From: DASPWW01 sp963841715
Lineage (GTDB): Bacteria; Actinomycetota; Thermoleophilia; Solirubrobacterales; 70-9
DNA length: 64,000 nucleotides
Direction of reading: 5' to 3'
Assembly: GCA_963841715.1 (NCBI GenBank)
Contig: CAWJDP010000001.1
Location: 682,001 to 746,000 of the forward strand
The notes under the pieces are model-generated. The model saw only the letters and a list, made by a program, of their open reading frames with translations, had not been told where the DNA came from and did no database searches. A program made the position numbers and the translations under genes. The stretch's first letter is position 1. The number at the start of each line of letters is the position of its first letter. This document shows positions 33,113 through 42,403 of this stretch, one piece after another.

Positions 33113-34396
33113 TCAGGCGCGGGTGAAGCGACGGCCGGCGACCGGCGAGTCGCCCTCGTCAAGCTTCGGCTTCACGGGCTGAACAGCCGGGATCGGCTCG
33201 GCGTCGGCCCCGTCCGCCTTCGCTGCCTCGGCCTCCAGCTTCGCGATCCGCTCCGGCGTCAGCTCGTCCGCGTTCTCGTCCTCGATCCGCTGCAGCCACT
33301 CGGCGCCCTCGGCCGACTTGCGCTCGTCGACGTCGACCTTGCCGCGGTCGAGCGACTTGTCGATCTCCTCGAACAGGGCCGTGACGAGGTCGTCCTGCGG
33401 CACCTTGCGCAGCGGCTTGCCGTGGGCGAAGATCAGGCCCTCGTCCTTGGCGCCGGTGATCCCGAAGTCGGCGTGCGAGGCCTCGCCGATCCCGTTCACC
33501 GCGCAGCCGAGCACGGCGACCTCGACCGGCTCCTCGTAGCGCTCGAGGCGCCGCTCGATCTCGGCGACGACGGTGTCCATGTCGAACTGGAGCCGCCCGC
33601 AGGTCGGGCACGCGATCAGCACCGGGCCGCGCTCGCGGATCTTGAGCGCCTTGAGGATCTCCCACGCGACCTTGACCTCCTCCTCGGCGTGGAAGGTCGA
33701 AAGGCTGATCCGGATCGTGTCGCCGACCCCGTCGGCGAGCAGAGTCCCGAGGCCGACGGCGGACTTCAGCGACCCCGTCCACTTCGTCCCCGCCTCGGTG
33801 ATCCCGAGGTGGATCGGGTAGTCGATCCGTCCGGCGAGCAGCCGGTTCGAGGCGATCGTGTTCGGCACGCTCGTCGACTTGATCGAGACCTTGAAGTTCT
33901 CGAACTCGAGGCTTTCCATCAGCTCGACGAACTCGACCGCCGCGCGGACGAGCGCCTCGACGGGGTCCTCGCGCTCGAGCTCGTGCAGATGCTTCGGGAG
34001 CGAGCCCGAGTTGACGCCGATCCGCATCGGAACCCCGGCGGCCGTCGCCTTCGCCGCGACCTCGGCGACCTTCTCGGGGCCGCCGATGTTGCCGGGGTTG
34101 AGGCGGATGCAGTCGGCGCCGGCGTCGATCGCCTTCAAGGCCAGCGTGTGGTTGAAGTGGATGTCGGCGATCACCGGGATCGGCGAGCGCTTGACGACCT
34201 CCTTCAGGGCCTCGACGTCCTTGTCGCGCGGCACTGCGACGCGGACGATGTCGGCGCCCGCCTCGGCCACCTCGTCGATCTGCTTCATCGTCGCCTCGAG
34301 GTTCGCCGTCTCGGTCTTGGTCATCGTCTGGACCGCGACGGGAGCCCCGCCGCCGATCGGCACCTTGCCGACGAAGATCTGACGCTTCGAGGCCAT
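33113..34396 (-). CDS. ispG: 4-hydroxy-3-methylbut-2-en-1-yl diphosphate synthase (GcpE)
   Basis: 427 residues. The TIM-barrel start is 'VPIGGGAPVAVQTMTKTETA' with 'RLNPGNIGGPEKV'. The 4Fe-4S Cys ligands are in 'IACPTCGRLQFD' and 'VAVLGCAVNGIGEASHADFG'. It performs the penultimate MEP-pathway step. About 50 residues after the core form a Lys/Asp/Ala-rich tail that looks disordered. A TATCCT -10 box lies 10 nt before the ATG at 34396. Confidence 0.96.
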   Translation of the reverse strand: MASKRQIFVGKVPIGGGAPVAVQTMTKTETANLEATMKQIDEVAEAGADIVRVAVPRDKDVEALKEVVKRSPIPVIADIHFNHTLALKAIDAGADCIRLNPGNIGGPEKVAEVAAKATAAGVPMRIGVNSGSLPKHLHELEREDPVEALVRAAVEFVELMESLEFENFKVSIKSTSVPNTIASNRLLAGRIDYPIHLGITEAGTKWTGSLKSAVGLGTLLADGVGDTIRISLSTFHAEEEVKVAWEILKALKIRERGPVLIACPTCGRLQFDMDTVVAEIERRLERYEEPVEVAVLGCAVNGIGEASHADFGITGAKDEGLIFAHGKPLRKVPQDDLVTALFEEIDKSLDRGKVDVDERKSAEGAEWLQRIEDENADELTPERIAKLEAEAAKADGADAEPIPAVQPVKPKLDEGDSPVAGRRFTRA

Positions 34397-34464
34397 GCGT
34401 GAATCGAGGATACGGAATAGATGTGGCGGCGGTTCACGGCTGAAGGGCCTACACTTCGTGCGGA

Positions 34465-35427
34465 GTGCAGGGGCGCAGGTTCATAGGCACAAAGAGGCGG
34501 AGGGGATTCGTCAGCGCGTGCGGATTGGCGTTCGCTGGATGCCTCGTCCTATCGGCTTGGGCTAGCGCGGACGTGAAGATCCGCCAGATCCACCCGGACC
34601 AATCGGCAATGGCTCCGTTCGACCAGGGCGACTGGGTCGAGCTCCAGCTGACGTCGAACGGGCAGACGACAGCCGGCCGGTACCTGACCTCGTACTACGG
34701 CGATGGCGGGGTCCGCTCCGACTACCTGATCCCCTCGAACCCGCCGAACACCCAGAGCCAGCGCACCTTCCTGATCACCAACGGAAGCACCGTCGACGGC
34801 GGAGTGACCCCGGATCTGAACGCGGGTCTGCTCGGCCCCGCACCCGGTGGCTTCGATCCCACCGGCCAGGACGGGGCCGTGTGCATCACTGAGGCCCCGC
34901 CCGACCGGACCCCCGTCGACTGCGTCTCGTACGGCAACTTCACGGGCAACATTCCCTCCGCGGGAACGCCGGCCCCGGCGACGGCGTTCGGCCAGACGCT
35001 GGAGCGCAAGATCACCCCTGCCTGCGCCACTGCGCTCGATGACGCCGACGACACGAACAACAGCGCCGCCGACTTCGCGATCAGCATGAACACGCCGCGC
35101 AACAACTCCGCGACGCCGACCGAGACCACGTGCCAGGGTCCCGGCGTCAGCCCCAACACGAAGATCGACAAGGCGCCTAAGAACAAGGTCAAGACCAGGA
35201 AGAAGAAGGCGAAGGTCAAGTACAAGTTCTCATCCGACATCGCCAACTCGACGTTCCAGTGCAAGCTCGACGACGCCGCCTTCGCCCCCTGCACTCCACC
35301 GCTGAAGCTGAAGGTGAAGAAGGGCAAGCACAGCTTTGAGGTCCAGGCCACGGCCCCGACCGGGATCGCTGACCAGAGCCCCGCAACAGACGACTTCAAG
35401 GTCAAGCGGAAGAAGAAGCACCACTAG
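34465..35427 (+). CDS. Secreted surface protein (lamin-tail-like domain plus Ig-like C-terminus)
   Basis: 320 residues. A signal peptide ('FVSACGLAFAGCLVLSAWAS') precedes a ~170-residue domain starting 'VKIRQIHPDQSAMAPFDQGD' then WVELQL, resembling lamin-tail/LTD beta-sandwiches. After a Lys-rich linker ('KNKVKTRKKKAKVKYKFSSD'), a C-terminal Ig-like module has paired Cys ('FQCKLDDAAFAPCTPPLKLK'). The C-terminus is KRKKKHH. This tail module recurs in surface proteins of Solirubrobacterales; the role is unknown. A TACACT -10 box lies 9 nt before the GTG. The last 26 nt overlap the convergent gene. Confidence 0.72.
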   Translation: MQGRRFIGTKRRRGFVSACGLAFAGCLVLSAWASADVKIRQIHPDQSAMAPFDQGDWVELQLTSNGQTTAGRYLTSYYGDGGVRSDYLIPSNPPNTQSQRTFLITNGSTVDGGVTPDLNAGLLGPAPGGFDPTGQDGAVCITEAPPDRTPVDCVSYGNFTGNIPSAGTPAPATAFGQTLERKITPACATALDDADDTNNSAADFAISMNTPRNNSATPTETTCQGPGVSPNTKIDKAPKNKVKTRKKKAKVKYKFSSDIANSTFQCKLDDAAFAPCTPPLKLKVKKGKHSFEVQATAPTGIADQSPATDDFKVKRKKKHH

Positions 35428-36499
35428 CCGCGCCCTCGCGCCCCGACCACGCCTCGAGCACCCAGCCGAGGTGGTACGGGCGGTCGGTTTCGTTCACCTC
35501 GAGCCTGCCCAGGTGCCCGGCGAGCAGCGGGCGACCGAGGTAGCCGGTCACCGTGCTGACCCGCGGGTAGACCCGGTCGCTGGGCGGGCGCCGAACGATC
35601 GAGCGATACAGCATCCCCGCCTCGGAGTCGAGCATCTGCGCGCCGAGCTCGTTGCGGCCCCAGATCCAGTCGAGGCCGCGCACCGCCGCGTCGCGATAGA
35701 GCCCGTCCCCGGTGGCCTCGGTGAGCTCGAGCAGCGCCATCGGCGCCATCGCGTCCTGGTGCACCGAGTAGATCTCGAACGGCTCGACCACGTTGCCACG
35801 ACTGGCGTCGAACAGCCACGGCCAGCCGCCGTTTCGCCGCTGGAGCGCGATCAGCCGTGCGGCGATCCGCCGCGCGGCGTCGATCGCCGGAGCGTCGTCG
35901 CGCAGCCGCCCGACGAGGGCGAGCGCAAGGACGCCGTAGATCTCGGTCGCGAAGTTGGGGAACCGGCGCCGCCATCCCTGCCCGCGATGCGTGAGCAACC
36001 CGGTGAACATGAGGTTGTCGTTGAGCTGGCGAAGCCCGCGCTCGAGCAGCAGCTCCCCGCGCGGCGAGGAGCGCTCGGCGCCCGCCGCGGCGAGGCCGGT
36101 GACCACCCATGCCAGCTCGAGCCCCTCCAGCAACGGGTAGCCGCGCTTGCCGATCACATCGTCGAGCCGCCGGACGAGGCCGTCGGTCGCCTCGTGGCCC
36201 GAGCGCGAGTCCGCCCACAGGAACAGGCCGAGCTCGCCCGCGTCGAGCTCCGGCGAGTCGATCTCGGACAGCATCCGCTGTTTGATCCGCCCGGTGTCGA
36301 GCTCGTGCTCGCGCCCGACGCCGTCGGCGCGCAGCAGCCCGAGCAGGGCCATCAGCGTGTAGCGCAGCGAGCGTCCGCGCGGCGTCGGATCGCCCTTCAC
36401 GACCTCGTAGCAGAAGCTCGCGTCGGCGAGCTGCATCCCGGGCAGCTTCTCGAGCGCGAACGCCTCGAGCTCGGCGACGCGCCCGGCGGCGTCAGCCAC
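35402..36499 (-). CDS. Six-hairpin glycosidase-like protein
   Basis: 365 residues made of repeated amphipathic helices with motifs such as 'QRRNGGWPWLFDASRGNVVE', 'YSVHQDAMAPMALLELTEAT' and 'LDWIWGRNELGAQMLDSEAG'. This is the alpha/alpha toroid of glycosidases, lyases and terpene cyclases. No signal peptide is seen. The catalytic class cannot be told. The start overlaps the end of the acetyltransferase-like gene by 8 nt, suggesting a shared glycan-related task. Confidence 0.7.
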   Translation of the reverse strand: MADAAGRVAELEAFALEKLPGMQLADASFCYEVVKGDPTPRGRSLRYTLMALLGLLRADGVGREHELDTGRIKQRMLSEIDSPELDAGELGLFLWADSRSGHEATDGLVRRLDDVIGKRGYPLLEGLELAWVVTGLAAAGAERSSPRGELLLERGLRQLNDNLMFTGLLTHRGQGWRRRFPNFATEIYGVLALALVGRLRDDAPAIDAARRIAARLIALQRRNGGWPWLFDASRGNVVEPFEIYSVHQDAMAPMALLELTEATGDGLYRDAAVRGLDWIWGRNELGAQMLDSEAGMLYRSIVRRPPSDRVYPRVSTVTGYLGRPLLAGHLGRLEVNETDRPYHLGWVLEAWSGREGAASGASSSA

Positions 36500-37463
36500 G
36501 CACGCGGTCCTGCGGCGGAACCGACGGCTGAACGTCGGGCACGTCGGCGGCGTACATCGTCACGCCCTCGCCGAGCAGGCGCTCGAAGTCCTCGAGCATC
36601 GGTTGCAGGCGCAGGCCCAGCACCTCGCCGCGCCCGAGCTCGATCGCCCGCGCCCCGGCGCGGTCGATGAAGCTCACGCGGAAGCGCTCCTCGAGCCCGC
36701 GGTTGACGTCGATCCGCATCTTCAGCAGCTCTGGATCGTGGACCAGCGTCCGCACCAGCATCTCCTCCCCGCGCCTGCCGATGCAGCGGACGTCGAAGAC
36801 GCGGTCGGCGAAGACGTCGAGCGGGAACGGCGGCACGCGCGTGACCTCGAACGGGTGGTACATCGTCAGCGCCGCCGGCCCGCACCCGAAGTAGATCTGG
36901 AGCGCGTTGCGCTCGATCAGCCGCAGGTACGGCGTCCCCTCCCCGAACGGCGTCTCGGCGGTCTCGTGCCCGGCGACGATCTCCTCGGCTCCCGGACCGC
37001 GGGCCGCGACGGGATGTGTCGGGTGAACGCTGCGCAGGGTTCCCGGCGAGAGCCTGAAGCGCTCGCTGATCGCACCGAGGCGAGACGGCGTCTCGTAGAC
37101 GTCGAAGATCGGATCCCTTGCCAGGTACTCGATCGCCGGCTCGGCCATCGTGATCGTCGGCATCGCGACCAGGCCCTCCGGTCCGACGACGCGGTCGATC
37201 GCCTCGAGCACCGCGTCGGGGCCGCGCTCGAAGCTGCCGAACGCGCTCATCTTCGCCTGGAGGAAAAGCGTGTCGCCTTCCGTCAGCCCCGCGGCGCGCA
37301 GCGCGCGCTCGACATCGGCGCCGTCGAGGCGCGTCGGCCTGATCCGCTCACGGGTCCGGTACCGCGCGCTGCGATACGAGCTCCGGGCGCTCTTGGCGCG
37401 ATCGCGTAGCGGGCGCGGGAGCCTGCGCGCGGCGCTTCGGATCGCCTCGCTAGGCCGCCTCAC
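36492..37463 (-). CDS. AAC(3)-fold (Antibiotic_NAT family) acetyltransferase
   Basis: 323 residues. The AAC(3)/FrbF fold is shown by 'GLTEGDTLFLQAKMSAFGSF', 'VGPEGLVAMPTITM', 'SVHPTHPVAARGPGAEEIVA' and 'GTPYLRLIERNALQIYFGCG'. The HPTHPVAA segment is the catalytic-site signature. Although related to aminoglycoside acetyltransferases, the basic N-terminus and the toroid neighbour suggest acylation of a polysaccharide or sugar nucleotide rather than resistance. The next gene upstream on this strand is the acyl-CoA ligase, 8 nt away. Confidence 0.8.
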   Translation of the reverse strand: MRRPSEAIRSAARRLPRPLRDRAKSARSSYRSARYRTRERIRPTRLDGADVERALRAAGLTEGDTLFLQAKMSAFGSFERGPDAVLEAIDRVVGPEGLVAMPTITMAEPAIEYLARDPIFDVYETPSRLGAISERFRLSPGTLRSVHPTHPVAARGPGAEEIVAGHETAETPFGEGTPYLRLIERNALQIYFGCGPAALTMYHPFEVTRVPPFPLDVFADRVFDVRCIGRRGEEMLVRTLVHDPELLKMRIDVNRGLEERFRVSFIDRAGARAIELGRGEVLGLRLQPMLEDFERLLGEGVTMYAADVPDVQPSVPPQDRVRG

Positions 37464-37471
37464 GCGCGGCC

Positions 37472-39277
37472 CTACTCCGCGTACAGGGCTTCGATCTCCT
37501 CGGCGTACTTGTCGGCGATCGGGCGCCGCTTGAGCTTCATTGTCGGTGTCAGCTCATCGCCGCCGGGGTCCCACGGCGCAGGCAGGATCTTGAACCGCTT
37601 CACCTGCTCGACTCTTGAGAGGCCCGAGTTCGCCTCCTCGACGCCGCTTTCGATCTCGCCGAGGAGAGTCTCGTCCTCGGCCAGCTCCGCGAGGTCGGGA
37701 TCGTCGATCTCGTGCGCCTTCGCCCATCCGGCGGCGGCCTCGGGGTCGAGCGTGATCAGCGCGGTGACGAACTTGCGCCGGTCGCCGATCGCGACCGCCT
37801 GGTCGACGAGCGGGATCAGCTTCAGCTTCGCCTCGATGTTCGCCGGCGACATGTTCTTGCCGGCGGCGTTGATGATCAGCTCCTTCTTGCGATCGACGAT
37901 CTTCAGGTAGCCGTCCTCATCGAGCTCGCCGATGTCTCCGGTCAGCAGCCACCCGTCGTCGGTGAACGCCTCCTCGTTCTTCTCCGCGAGGTTGCGGTAG
38001 CCGGGCATCACCATCTCGCCACGGACGAGGATCTCGCCGTCCTCGGCGAGCTTGACCTCCGCACCTGCGATCGGTGGCCCGACGGTGCCGATCTTGACGC
38101 TGTCGGGCGGGTTGCAGGTGATGACGCCGCACGTTTCGGACATCCCCCACAGCTCGCCGACGGGGACCCCGATCGCGTGGAAGAACTCGAGCACCTCGGC
38201 GGACGTCGGCGCGGCGCCGGCGTTGACCGCCATCACCTTGTCGAGCCCGAGCTGGTCGCGGAGCTTCGAGAACATCCCCTCGTCGGCCGCAGCGACGGCC
38301 GCGGCGAGCTCCTCGGGGACCTCGGCGCCCTCGTTCTCCAGCCGCACCTTCTTCAGCGAGGCCTGAAGCGCGGCGCGCGCCTTCTCGCCCTCCTCGCCTG
38401 GGATCTTCTCGATCGACGCCTCGAGCCCCGCCTTGAGCTTCTCCCAGATCCGCGGGACCGAGAAGAACCACGCCGGGCGCACCTGCGGCAGGAAGGCGAT
38501 GATCTCGCGCGGGTTGGGGCAGATCGCGACCTCGAGGCCGCGGGACATCGGCAGGTAGTAGTGGGCGCCGCGCTCGGCGATGTGCGCGGCTGGGAGCCAC
38601 GAGATCACCTTGCCGCCGGTCTCCGGGAACTCGACGATGTCCTCAACTCCGGCCGTGAGCGTCATCAGATTGCGGTGCGACAGCTGGACGCCCTTCGGCG
38701 GCCCCGTCGTCCCCGACGTGTAGATCAGGGTCAGGAAGTCGTCGGGCTTGATCGCGTGCACGAACGGTCCGACGTCGAACTCGGGGTTGAGCGCCTCGAG
38801 CTCCTCCAGCGTGTGTGTCCCGCCGTCGCCGTCGACGACGATCACGGTCTCGAGCTTCGGCGCCTTCTCCTTCGCCGCGAGCACGCGGTCGAGGAACGCC
38901 GTCTCGACGATCGCGATCCGCGCCTCGGAGTCCGAGAGCAGGTACTCGATCTGCTCCGGTGAGGAGGTCTGGTAGACCGAGAACGGGACCGCGCCGAGCG
39001 AGACGGCGCCGAGGTCGCAGGGGATGAACTCGATCCGATTGTTCATCATCAGCGCGATCGTGTCGCCCTTCTTGAGGCCGAGGCTCGCGAGCCCGCCCGC
39101 GATCCGGTTGACCTTCGCCCGAAGCTCGTCCCAGGTCAGGGTGTCGTCGCCGGAGCGGATCGCGACGGCGTCGCCGAGCCGCTCAACCTGCCTGTGGAAC
39201 GCCAACGGGAAGTTCTGCGCATACAGGTCCTTGGCGGGCCCTCCGCTCGCATAGCGCTCGGCGGTCGTGATCTCCAT
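37472..39277 (-). CDS. Long-chain acyl-CoA synthetase (AMP-forming)
   Basis: 601 residues. The AMP-binding P-loop is 'LTLIYTSGTTGPPKGVQLSH'. Further motifs are 'LWGMSETCGVITCNP', 'GWLLTGDIGELDEDGYLKIV' and 'DRKKELIINAAGKNMSPANI' (hinge and A8 motif). The layout matches FadD15-type long-chain ligases, which activate fatty acids for lipid synthesis or beta-oxidation. GAGGAGGAGAGG precedes the ATG, with a TAGCGT -10 box further up. It could feed the WS/DGAT and ether-lipid enzymes encoded elsewhere in the window. Confidence 0.94.
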   Translation of the reverse strand: MEITTAERYASGGPAKDLYAQNFPLAFHRQVERLGDAVAIRSGDDTLTWDELRAKVNRIAGGLASLGLKKGDTIALMMNNRIEFIPCDLGAVSLGAVPFSVYQTSSPEQIEYLLSDSEARIAIVETAFLDRVLAAKEKAPKLETVIVVDGDGGTHTLEELEALNPEFDVGPFVHAIKPDDFLTLIYTSGTTGPPKGVQLSHRNLMTLTAGVEDIVEFPETGGKVISWLPAAHIAERGAHYYLPMSRGLEVAICPNPREIIAFLPQVRPAWFFSVPRIWEKLKAGLEASIEKIPGEEGEKARAALQASLKKVRLENEGAEVPEELAAAVAAADEGMFSKLRDQLGLDKVMAVNAGAAPTSAEVLEFFHAIGVPVGELWGMSETCGVITCNPPDSVKIGTVGPPIAGAEVKLAEDGEILVRGEMVMPGYRNLAEKNEEAFTDDGWLLTGDIGELDEDGYLKIVDRKKELIINAAGKNMSPANIEAKLKLIPLVDQAVAIGDRRKFVTALITLDPEAAAGWAKAHEIDDPDLAELAEDETLLGEIESGVEEANSGLSRVEQVKRFKILPAPWDPGGDELTPTMKLKRRPIADKYAEEIEALYAE

Positions 39278-39319
39278 CTGCCTCTCCTCCTCGCTTCCGG
39301 GGGGAACGCTACCGGACGC

Positions 39320-40390
39320 TCAGTGGGCGCTGAAGCCCCCGCCGGTGAGGCGGCCGATGTCGTTCGACAACCCGATCAGAAAGATGAAGATCACGAGCAC
39401 GAAGCCGACCGCGCCGGCCCGTTCCATGACGCTGAACGGGACCGGCTTGCCGCGGACCTTCTCGACCAGGCTCCAGAAGATGTGCCCGCCGTCGAGGGGC
39501 AGGAACGGCGCCAGGTTGATGATCCCCAACGACAGGCTGATCACCGCGATCAGCGTCAGCGCCCGGCGGGAGTCGAACTCGATCGCCTGGCGCGTCACCT
39601 CGTAGCCGCCGACGACGCTCGAGATCTGCTTCCGCTCCTGAGGCTCGAACAGGCGGCTGAACACGCCCACGGTCGCGCTCGTCACCCGCCACATGAACTG
39701 CGCCGAGATCTTCGCCGCCTCCGGCGCCGACGGGTTCACGGGCTCGGTTCCGTACGCGAACCCGAGCCGCTGACGTCCGAGCGCGGCGTCGTAGCTCGGC
39801 GTGATCTTCTCCCGGACCTTGATCCCGTCGCGCTCGACGACGACGTGCGCCGGCGTTGTCGCAGCACAGCCGTCCTGCTTCGAGCCGCCCGCGCAGTGGT
39901 GCTTGTTGAGCTCGTTCGCGAGCTTGACCTGCCCGCCGCGGACGCCGTCGACCGACACGATGCGGTCGCCGGGCTGGAGCTTGCCCTGCGCCGGCGCGCC
40001 CGACTCGATCGTGTCAACGCTGTGATTCGGCTTCGTGATCCCGAATGCGAGAAAGAAGAGGATCAGGAACGCGACGAGGATGTTCATCGCCGGGCCGGCG
40101 CCGATCGTGACGATCCGCTTCCACACCGGCTGGTGGTAGTAGCCCCGCGCGGCGATCTCGGGCGGAAGCTGCTCGTCCGGGTTCATTCCGGTGATCTTCA
40201 CGAAGCCCCCGAGTGGGATCGCGCCGATCCCGTACTCGGTCTCCCCGCGCTGCGTCTTCACGATCGCCGGCGGGAAGAAGAGGTAGAAGCGCTCGACCCG
40301 CATCCCCGTCGCCTTCGCGGCGATGAAGTGGCCGAACTCGTGCAGGATGATCAGCACGGCGAAGCCGGCGAAGGCGAGGAACCAGCTCAT
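39320..40390 (-). CDS. rseP: Site-2 protease family zinc metalloprotease
   Basis: 356 residues. TM1 carries 'VLIILHEFGHFIAAKATGMR' (His17, Glu18, His21). The last third has the Asp ligand motif 'FLPLDGGHIFWSLVEK'. A single PDZ-like domain ('GKLQPGDRIVSVDGVRGGQV') sits between TM2 and TM3. RseP enzymes cut anti-sigma factors or signal-peptide remnants in the membrane. The ATG overlaps the dxr stop (ATGA). This matches the common dxr-rseP order. Confidence 0.93.
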   Translation of the reverse strand: MSWFLAFAGFAVLIILHEFGHFIAAKATGMRVERFYLFFPPAIVKTQRGETEYGIGAIPLGGFVKITGMNPDEQLPPEIAARGYYHQPVWKRIVTIGAGPAMNILVAFLILFFLAFGITKPNHSVDTIESGAPAQGKLQPGDRIVSVDGVRGGQVKLANELNKHHCAGGSKQDGCAATTPAHVVVERDGIKVREKITPSYDAALGRQRLGFAYGTEPVNPSAPEAAKISAQFMWRVTSATVGVFSRLFEPQERKQISSVVGGYEVTRQAIEFDSRRALTLIAVISLSLGIINLAPFLPLDGGHIFWSLVEKVRGKPVPFSVMERAGAVGFVLVIFIFLIGLSNDIGRLTGGGFSAH

Positions 40391-41547
40391 CGCGTGGGGG
40401 CCGCGGCGCCGTTGACGCGCTTCACGAGGCCGCCCGCGACCTCGCGCGCGGCAGCGTCGGCGGCGTAGAGGTCCTCGAAGTGGGACGGGGTGCCCGCGGG
40501 CACCGCCTCGAGCGCGCTCGCGACGACCTCGGCGATCCCCACAAACCCGATCCGCCCCTCGAGGAACGCGGCGACGGCGACCTCGTTCGCGGCGTTGAGG
40601 ACGCACGGCGCGGTCCCCCCTGCCTCGCCCGCCTCGCGCGCGAGGCGCAGGCACGGGAACGTGTCGAGGTCCGGGGCCTCGAAGGTCAGCTCACCAAGTG
40701 CCGCGAGGTCGAGCGGCGCGACGGGGACGTCGACGCGCTCGGGAAAGTGAAGCGCGTAGGAGATCGGGACCCGCATGTCCGGATAGCCGAGGTGGGCGAG
40801 CGAGGCGCCGTCGTTGAGCTGGACGATCGCGTGGATGATCGACTGCGGGTGGACGACGACATCGATGCGCTCGTAGGGGACGCCGAACAGATGGTGGGCC
40901 TCGATCAGCTCGAGGCCCTTGTTGATCAGCGTCGCGGAGTCGATCGTGATCTTCCCACCCATGTCCCAGGTCGGGTGCGCCAGCGCCTCGTCGCGGGTGA
41001 CGCCGCCGAGGTCGGTGCGGCCACGGAACGGCCCTCCGGATGCTGTCAACAGCAGCCGGTCGACCGTTCCGGGTGGCTCGGAGCGGATCAGCTGGTAAAG
41101 CGCCGAGTGCTCGGAGTCGACCGGGATCAGCCTCGCCTCCGCCGCCTCGGCGAGCGCGGTGACGAGCTCGCCGCCGACGACGAGGCTCTCCTTGTTCGCG
41201 AGCGCGACGTCGATCCCCTCGCTGAGCGCGACGATCGTCGGCCCCAGGCCGGCGGAGCCGACAATCGCGTTAAGGACCAGGTCGGGCCGCGTCGAAGCGA
41301 TCAGCTCGCGAACGCCCTCCTCTCCGCTGAGCACGTTCCCCTTCCACTCGCCGCGCGCGCGACGGGCGGCGTCGGGGTCCGCGAGCGCGAGCGCGCCGAC
41401 GTCGTGCTCGCGCGCCTGCGAGACGAGCAGCTCGTCGTTGGAGGCGGCCGAGAGGCCGGCGACGGCGAGATCATCGGAGCGCGCGACGACGTCGAGCGCC
41501 TGCGTCCCGATCGACCCCGTCGAGCCCAGGATCAGCAACTTCCGCAT
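40387..41547 (-). CDS. dxr: 1-deoxy-D-xylulose 5-phosphate reductoisomerase
   Basis: 386 residues. The NADPH fold is 'LLILGSTGSIGTQALDV', and the active-site segments are 'ANKESLVVGGELV' and 'TASGGPFRGRTDLGGVTRDE'. 'MGGKITIDSATLINKGLELI' follows, all typical for Dxr. It is the first committed step of the MEP pathway. The ATG at 41547 is preferred to the open frame up to 41739 because a TACACT -10 box lies exactly 7 nt upstream and homologues begin here. Confidence 0.96.
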   Translation of the reverse strand: MRKLLILGSTGSIGTQALDVVARSDDLAVAGLSAASNDELLVSQAREHDVGALALADPDAARRARGEWKGNVLSGEEGVRELIASTRPDLVLNAIVGSAGLGPTIVALSEGIDVALANKESLVVGGELVTALAEAAEARLIPVDSEHSALYQLIRSEPPGTVDRLLLTASGGPFRGRTDLGGVTRDEALAHPTWDMGGKITIDSATLINKGLELIEAHHLFGVPYERIDVVVHPQSIIHAIVQLNDGASLAHLGYPDMRVPISYALHFPERVDVPVAPLDLAALGELTFEAPDLDTFPCLRLAREAGEAGGTAPCVLNAANEVAVAAFLEGRIGFVGIAEVVASALEAVPAGTPSHFEDLYAADAAAREVAGGLVKRVNGAAAPTR

Positions 41548-41554
41548 CGTGCGG

Positions 41555-41560
41555 AGTGTA
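41555..41560 (-). promoter_or_regulatory. -10 box for dxr-rseP (leaderless)
   Basis: TACACT on the minus strand, 7 nt before the dxr ATG. It is divergent from the nfo -10 about 45 bp away. Confidence 0.55.
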
Positions 41561-41604
41561 GGGACGGAGCTGAACCGGGCCTGAAGCCTGCCGAGGCCCG
41601 CGGC

Positions 41605-41610
41605 TATGCT
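41605..41610 (+). promoter_or_regulatory. -10 box for nfo (leaderless)
   Basis: TATGCT, 7 nt before the ATG at 41618. It contains the ATG at 41606, which is in frame but cannot be transcribed from this promoter. Confidence 0.55.
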
Positions 41611-41617
41611 CGCCGCG

Positions 41618-42400
41618 ATGGCGCGCGGCAAGACGATCGTCGGGGCCCACGTCGCGCCCGAGCACCCGCTGGCCGAGGCCGACGAGCTCGGCGCCGACGC
41701 CGTGCAGATCTTCCTCTCCGACCCGCAGGGGTGGCGCAAGCCGCCGCCGCGCGACGACGCCGGCGAGCTCGCCGCGTCGCCGACACCGCTCTACGTCCAC
41801 GCGCCCTACCTGATCAACGTCTGCTCGCCACGCAACAACGTCCGCTACGGCTCGCGCAAGATCCTCCAGCAGACGTGCGAGGCGGCCGCGGACGTCGGCG
41901 CGGCGGCCGTGATCGTCCACGCCGGCTACGCCGAGGACGAGCTGCCCGCGGGCTTCCGGCGCTGGGTGCGGACGCTGGGGATGCTCGGGTCGGAGGTGCC
42001 GGTGCTGATCGAGAATACGGCCGGGGGCAAGAACGCGGTCGGCCGGCGCTTCGACGCGCTCGCCGGCCTGTGGGAGGCGGTGTCGGGCGCCGAGACCGAC
42101 GTCGAGGTCGGCTTCTGCTTCGACACCTGCCATGCCCACGCCGCCGGCGAGGAACTCTCCGACGCGGTCGAGCGCGTGACCGGGATCGTCGGCCGGATCG
42201 ACCTCCTGCACGCGAACGACTCCCGCGATCCCGCCGGCACGGGTGCCGACCGCCACGCCAACCTCGGCAAGGGCGAAATCGACGTCGACGCGCTGCGCGC
42301 GATGATCGCCGCGGCGGGGCCGCCCGTGATCGTCGAGACGCCGGGCGGGATCGACGAGGTGCGCGCCGACCTCGAGTTCGTGCGCGAGTCGCTCGCCTAG
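41618..42400 (+). CDS. nfo: Endonuclease IV (AP endonuclease, family 2)
   Basis: 260 residues. The three zinc-site motifs are visible: 'PLYVHAPYLINVCSPRNNVR', 'EVGFCFDTCHAHAAGEEL' and 'LLHANDSRDPAGTGADRHAN' with 'LGKGEID'. 'PVLIENTAGG' supplies the Glu ligand. It cleaves DNA 5' of abasic sites in base excision repair. It is the only plus-strand gene in the rpsB-to-pgsA stretch, set between cdsA and dxr. Confidence 0.93.
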   Translation: MARGKTIVGAHVAPEHPLAEADELGADAVQIFLSDPQGWRKPPPRDDAGELAASPTPLYVHAPYLINVCSPRNNVRYGSRKILQQTCEAAADVGAAAVIVHAGYAEDELPAGFRRWVRTLGMLGSEVPVLIENTAGGKNAVGRRFDALAGLWEAVSGAETDVEVGFCFDTCHAHAAGEELSDAVERVTGIVGRIDLLHANDSRDPAGTGADRHANLGKGEIDVDALRAMIAAAGPPVIVETPGGIDEVRADLEFVRESLA

Positions 42401-42403
42401 CGC

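Noticed and set aside
36492..37463. Aminoglycoside resistance gene
   Set aside because: The AAC(3) fold is present, but the neighbours are glycan-type and there is no mobile context. Resistance cannot be claimed from fold alone.
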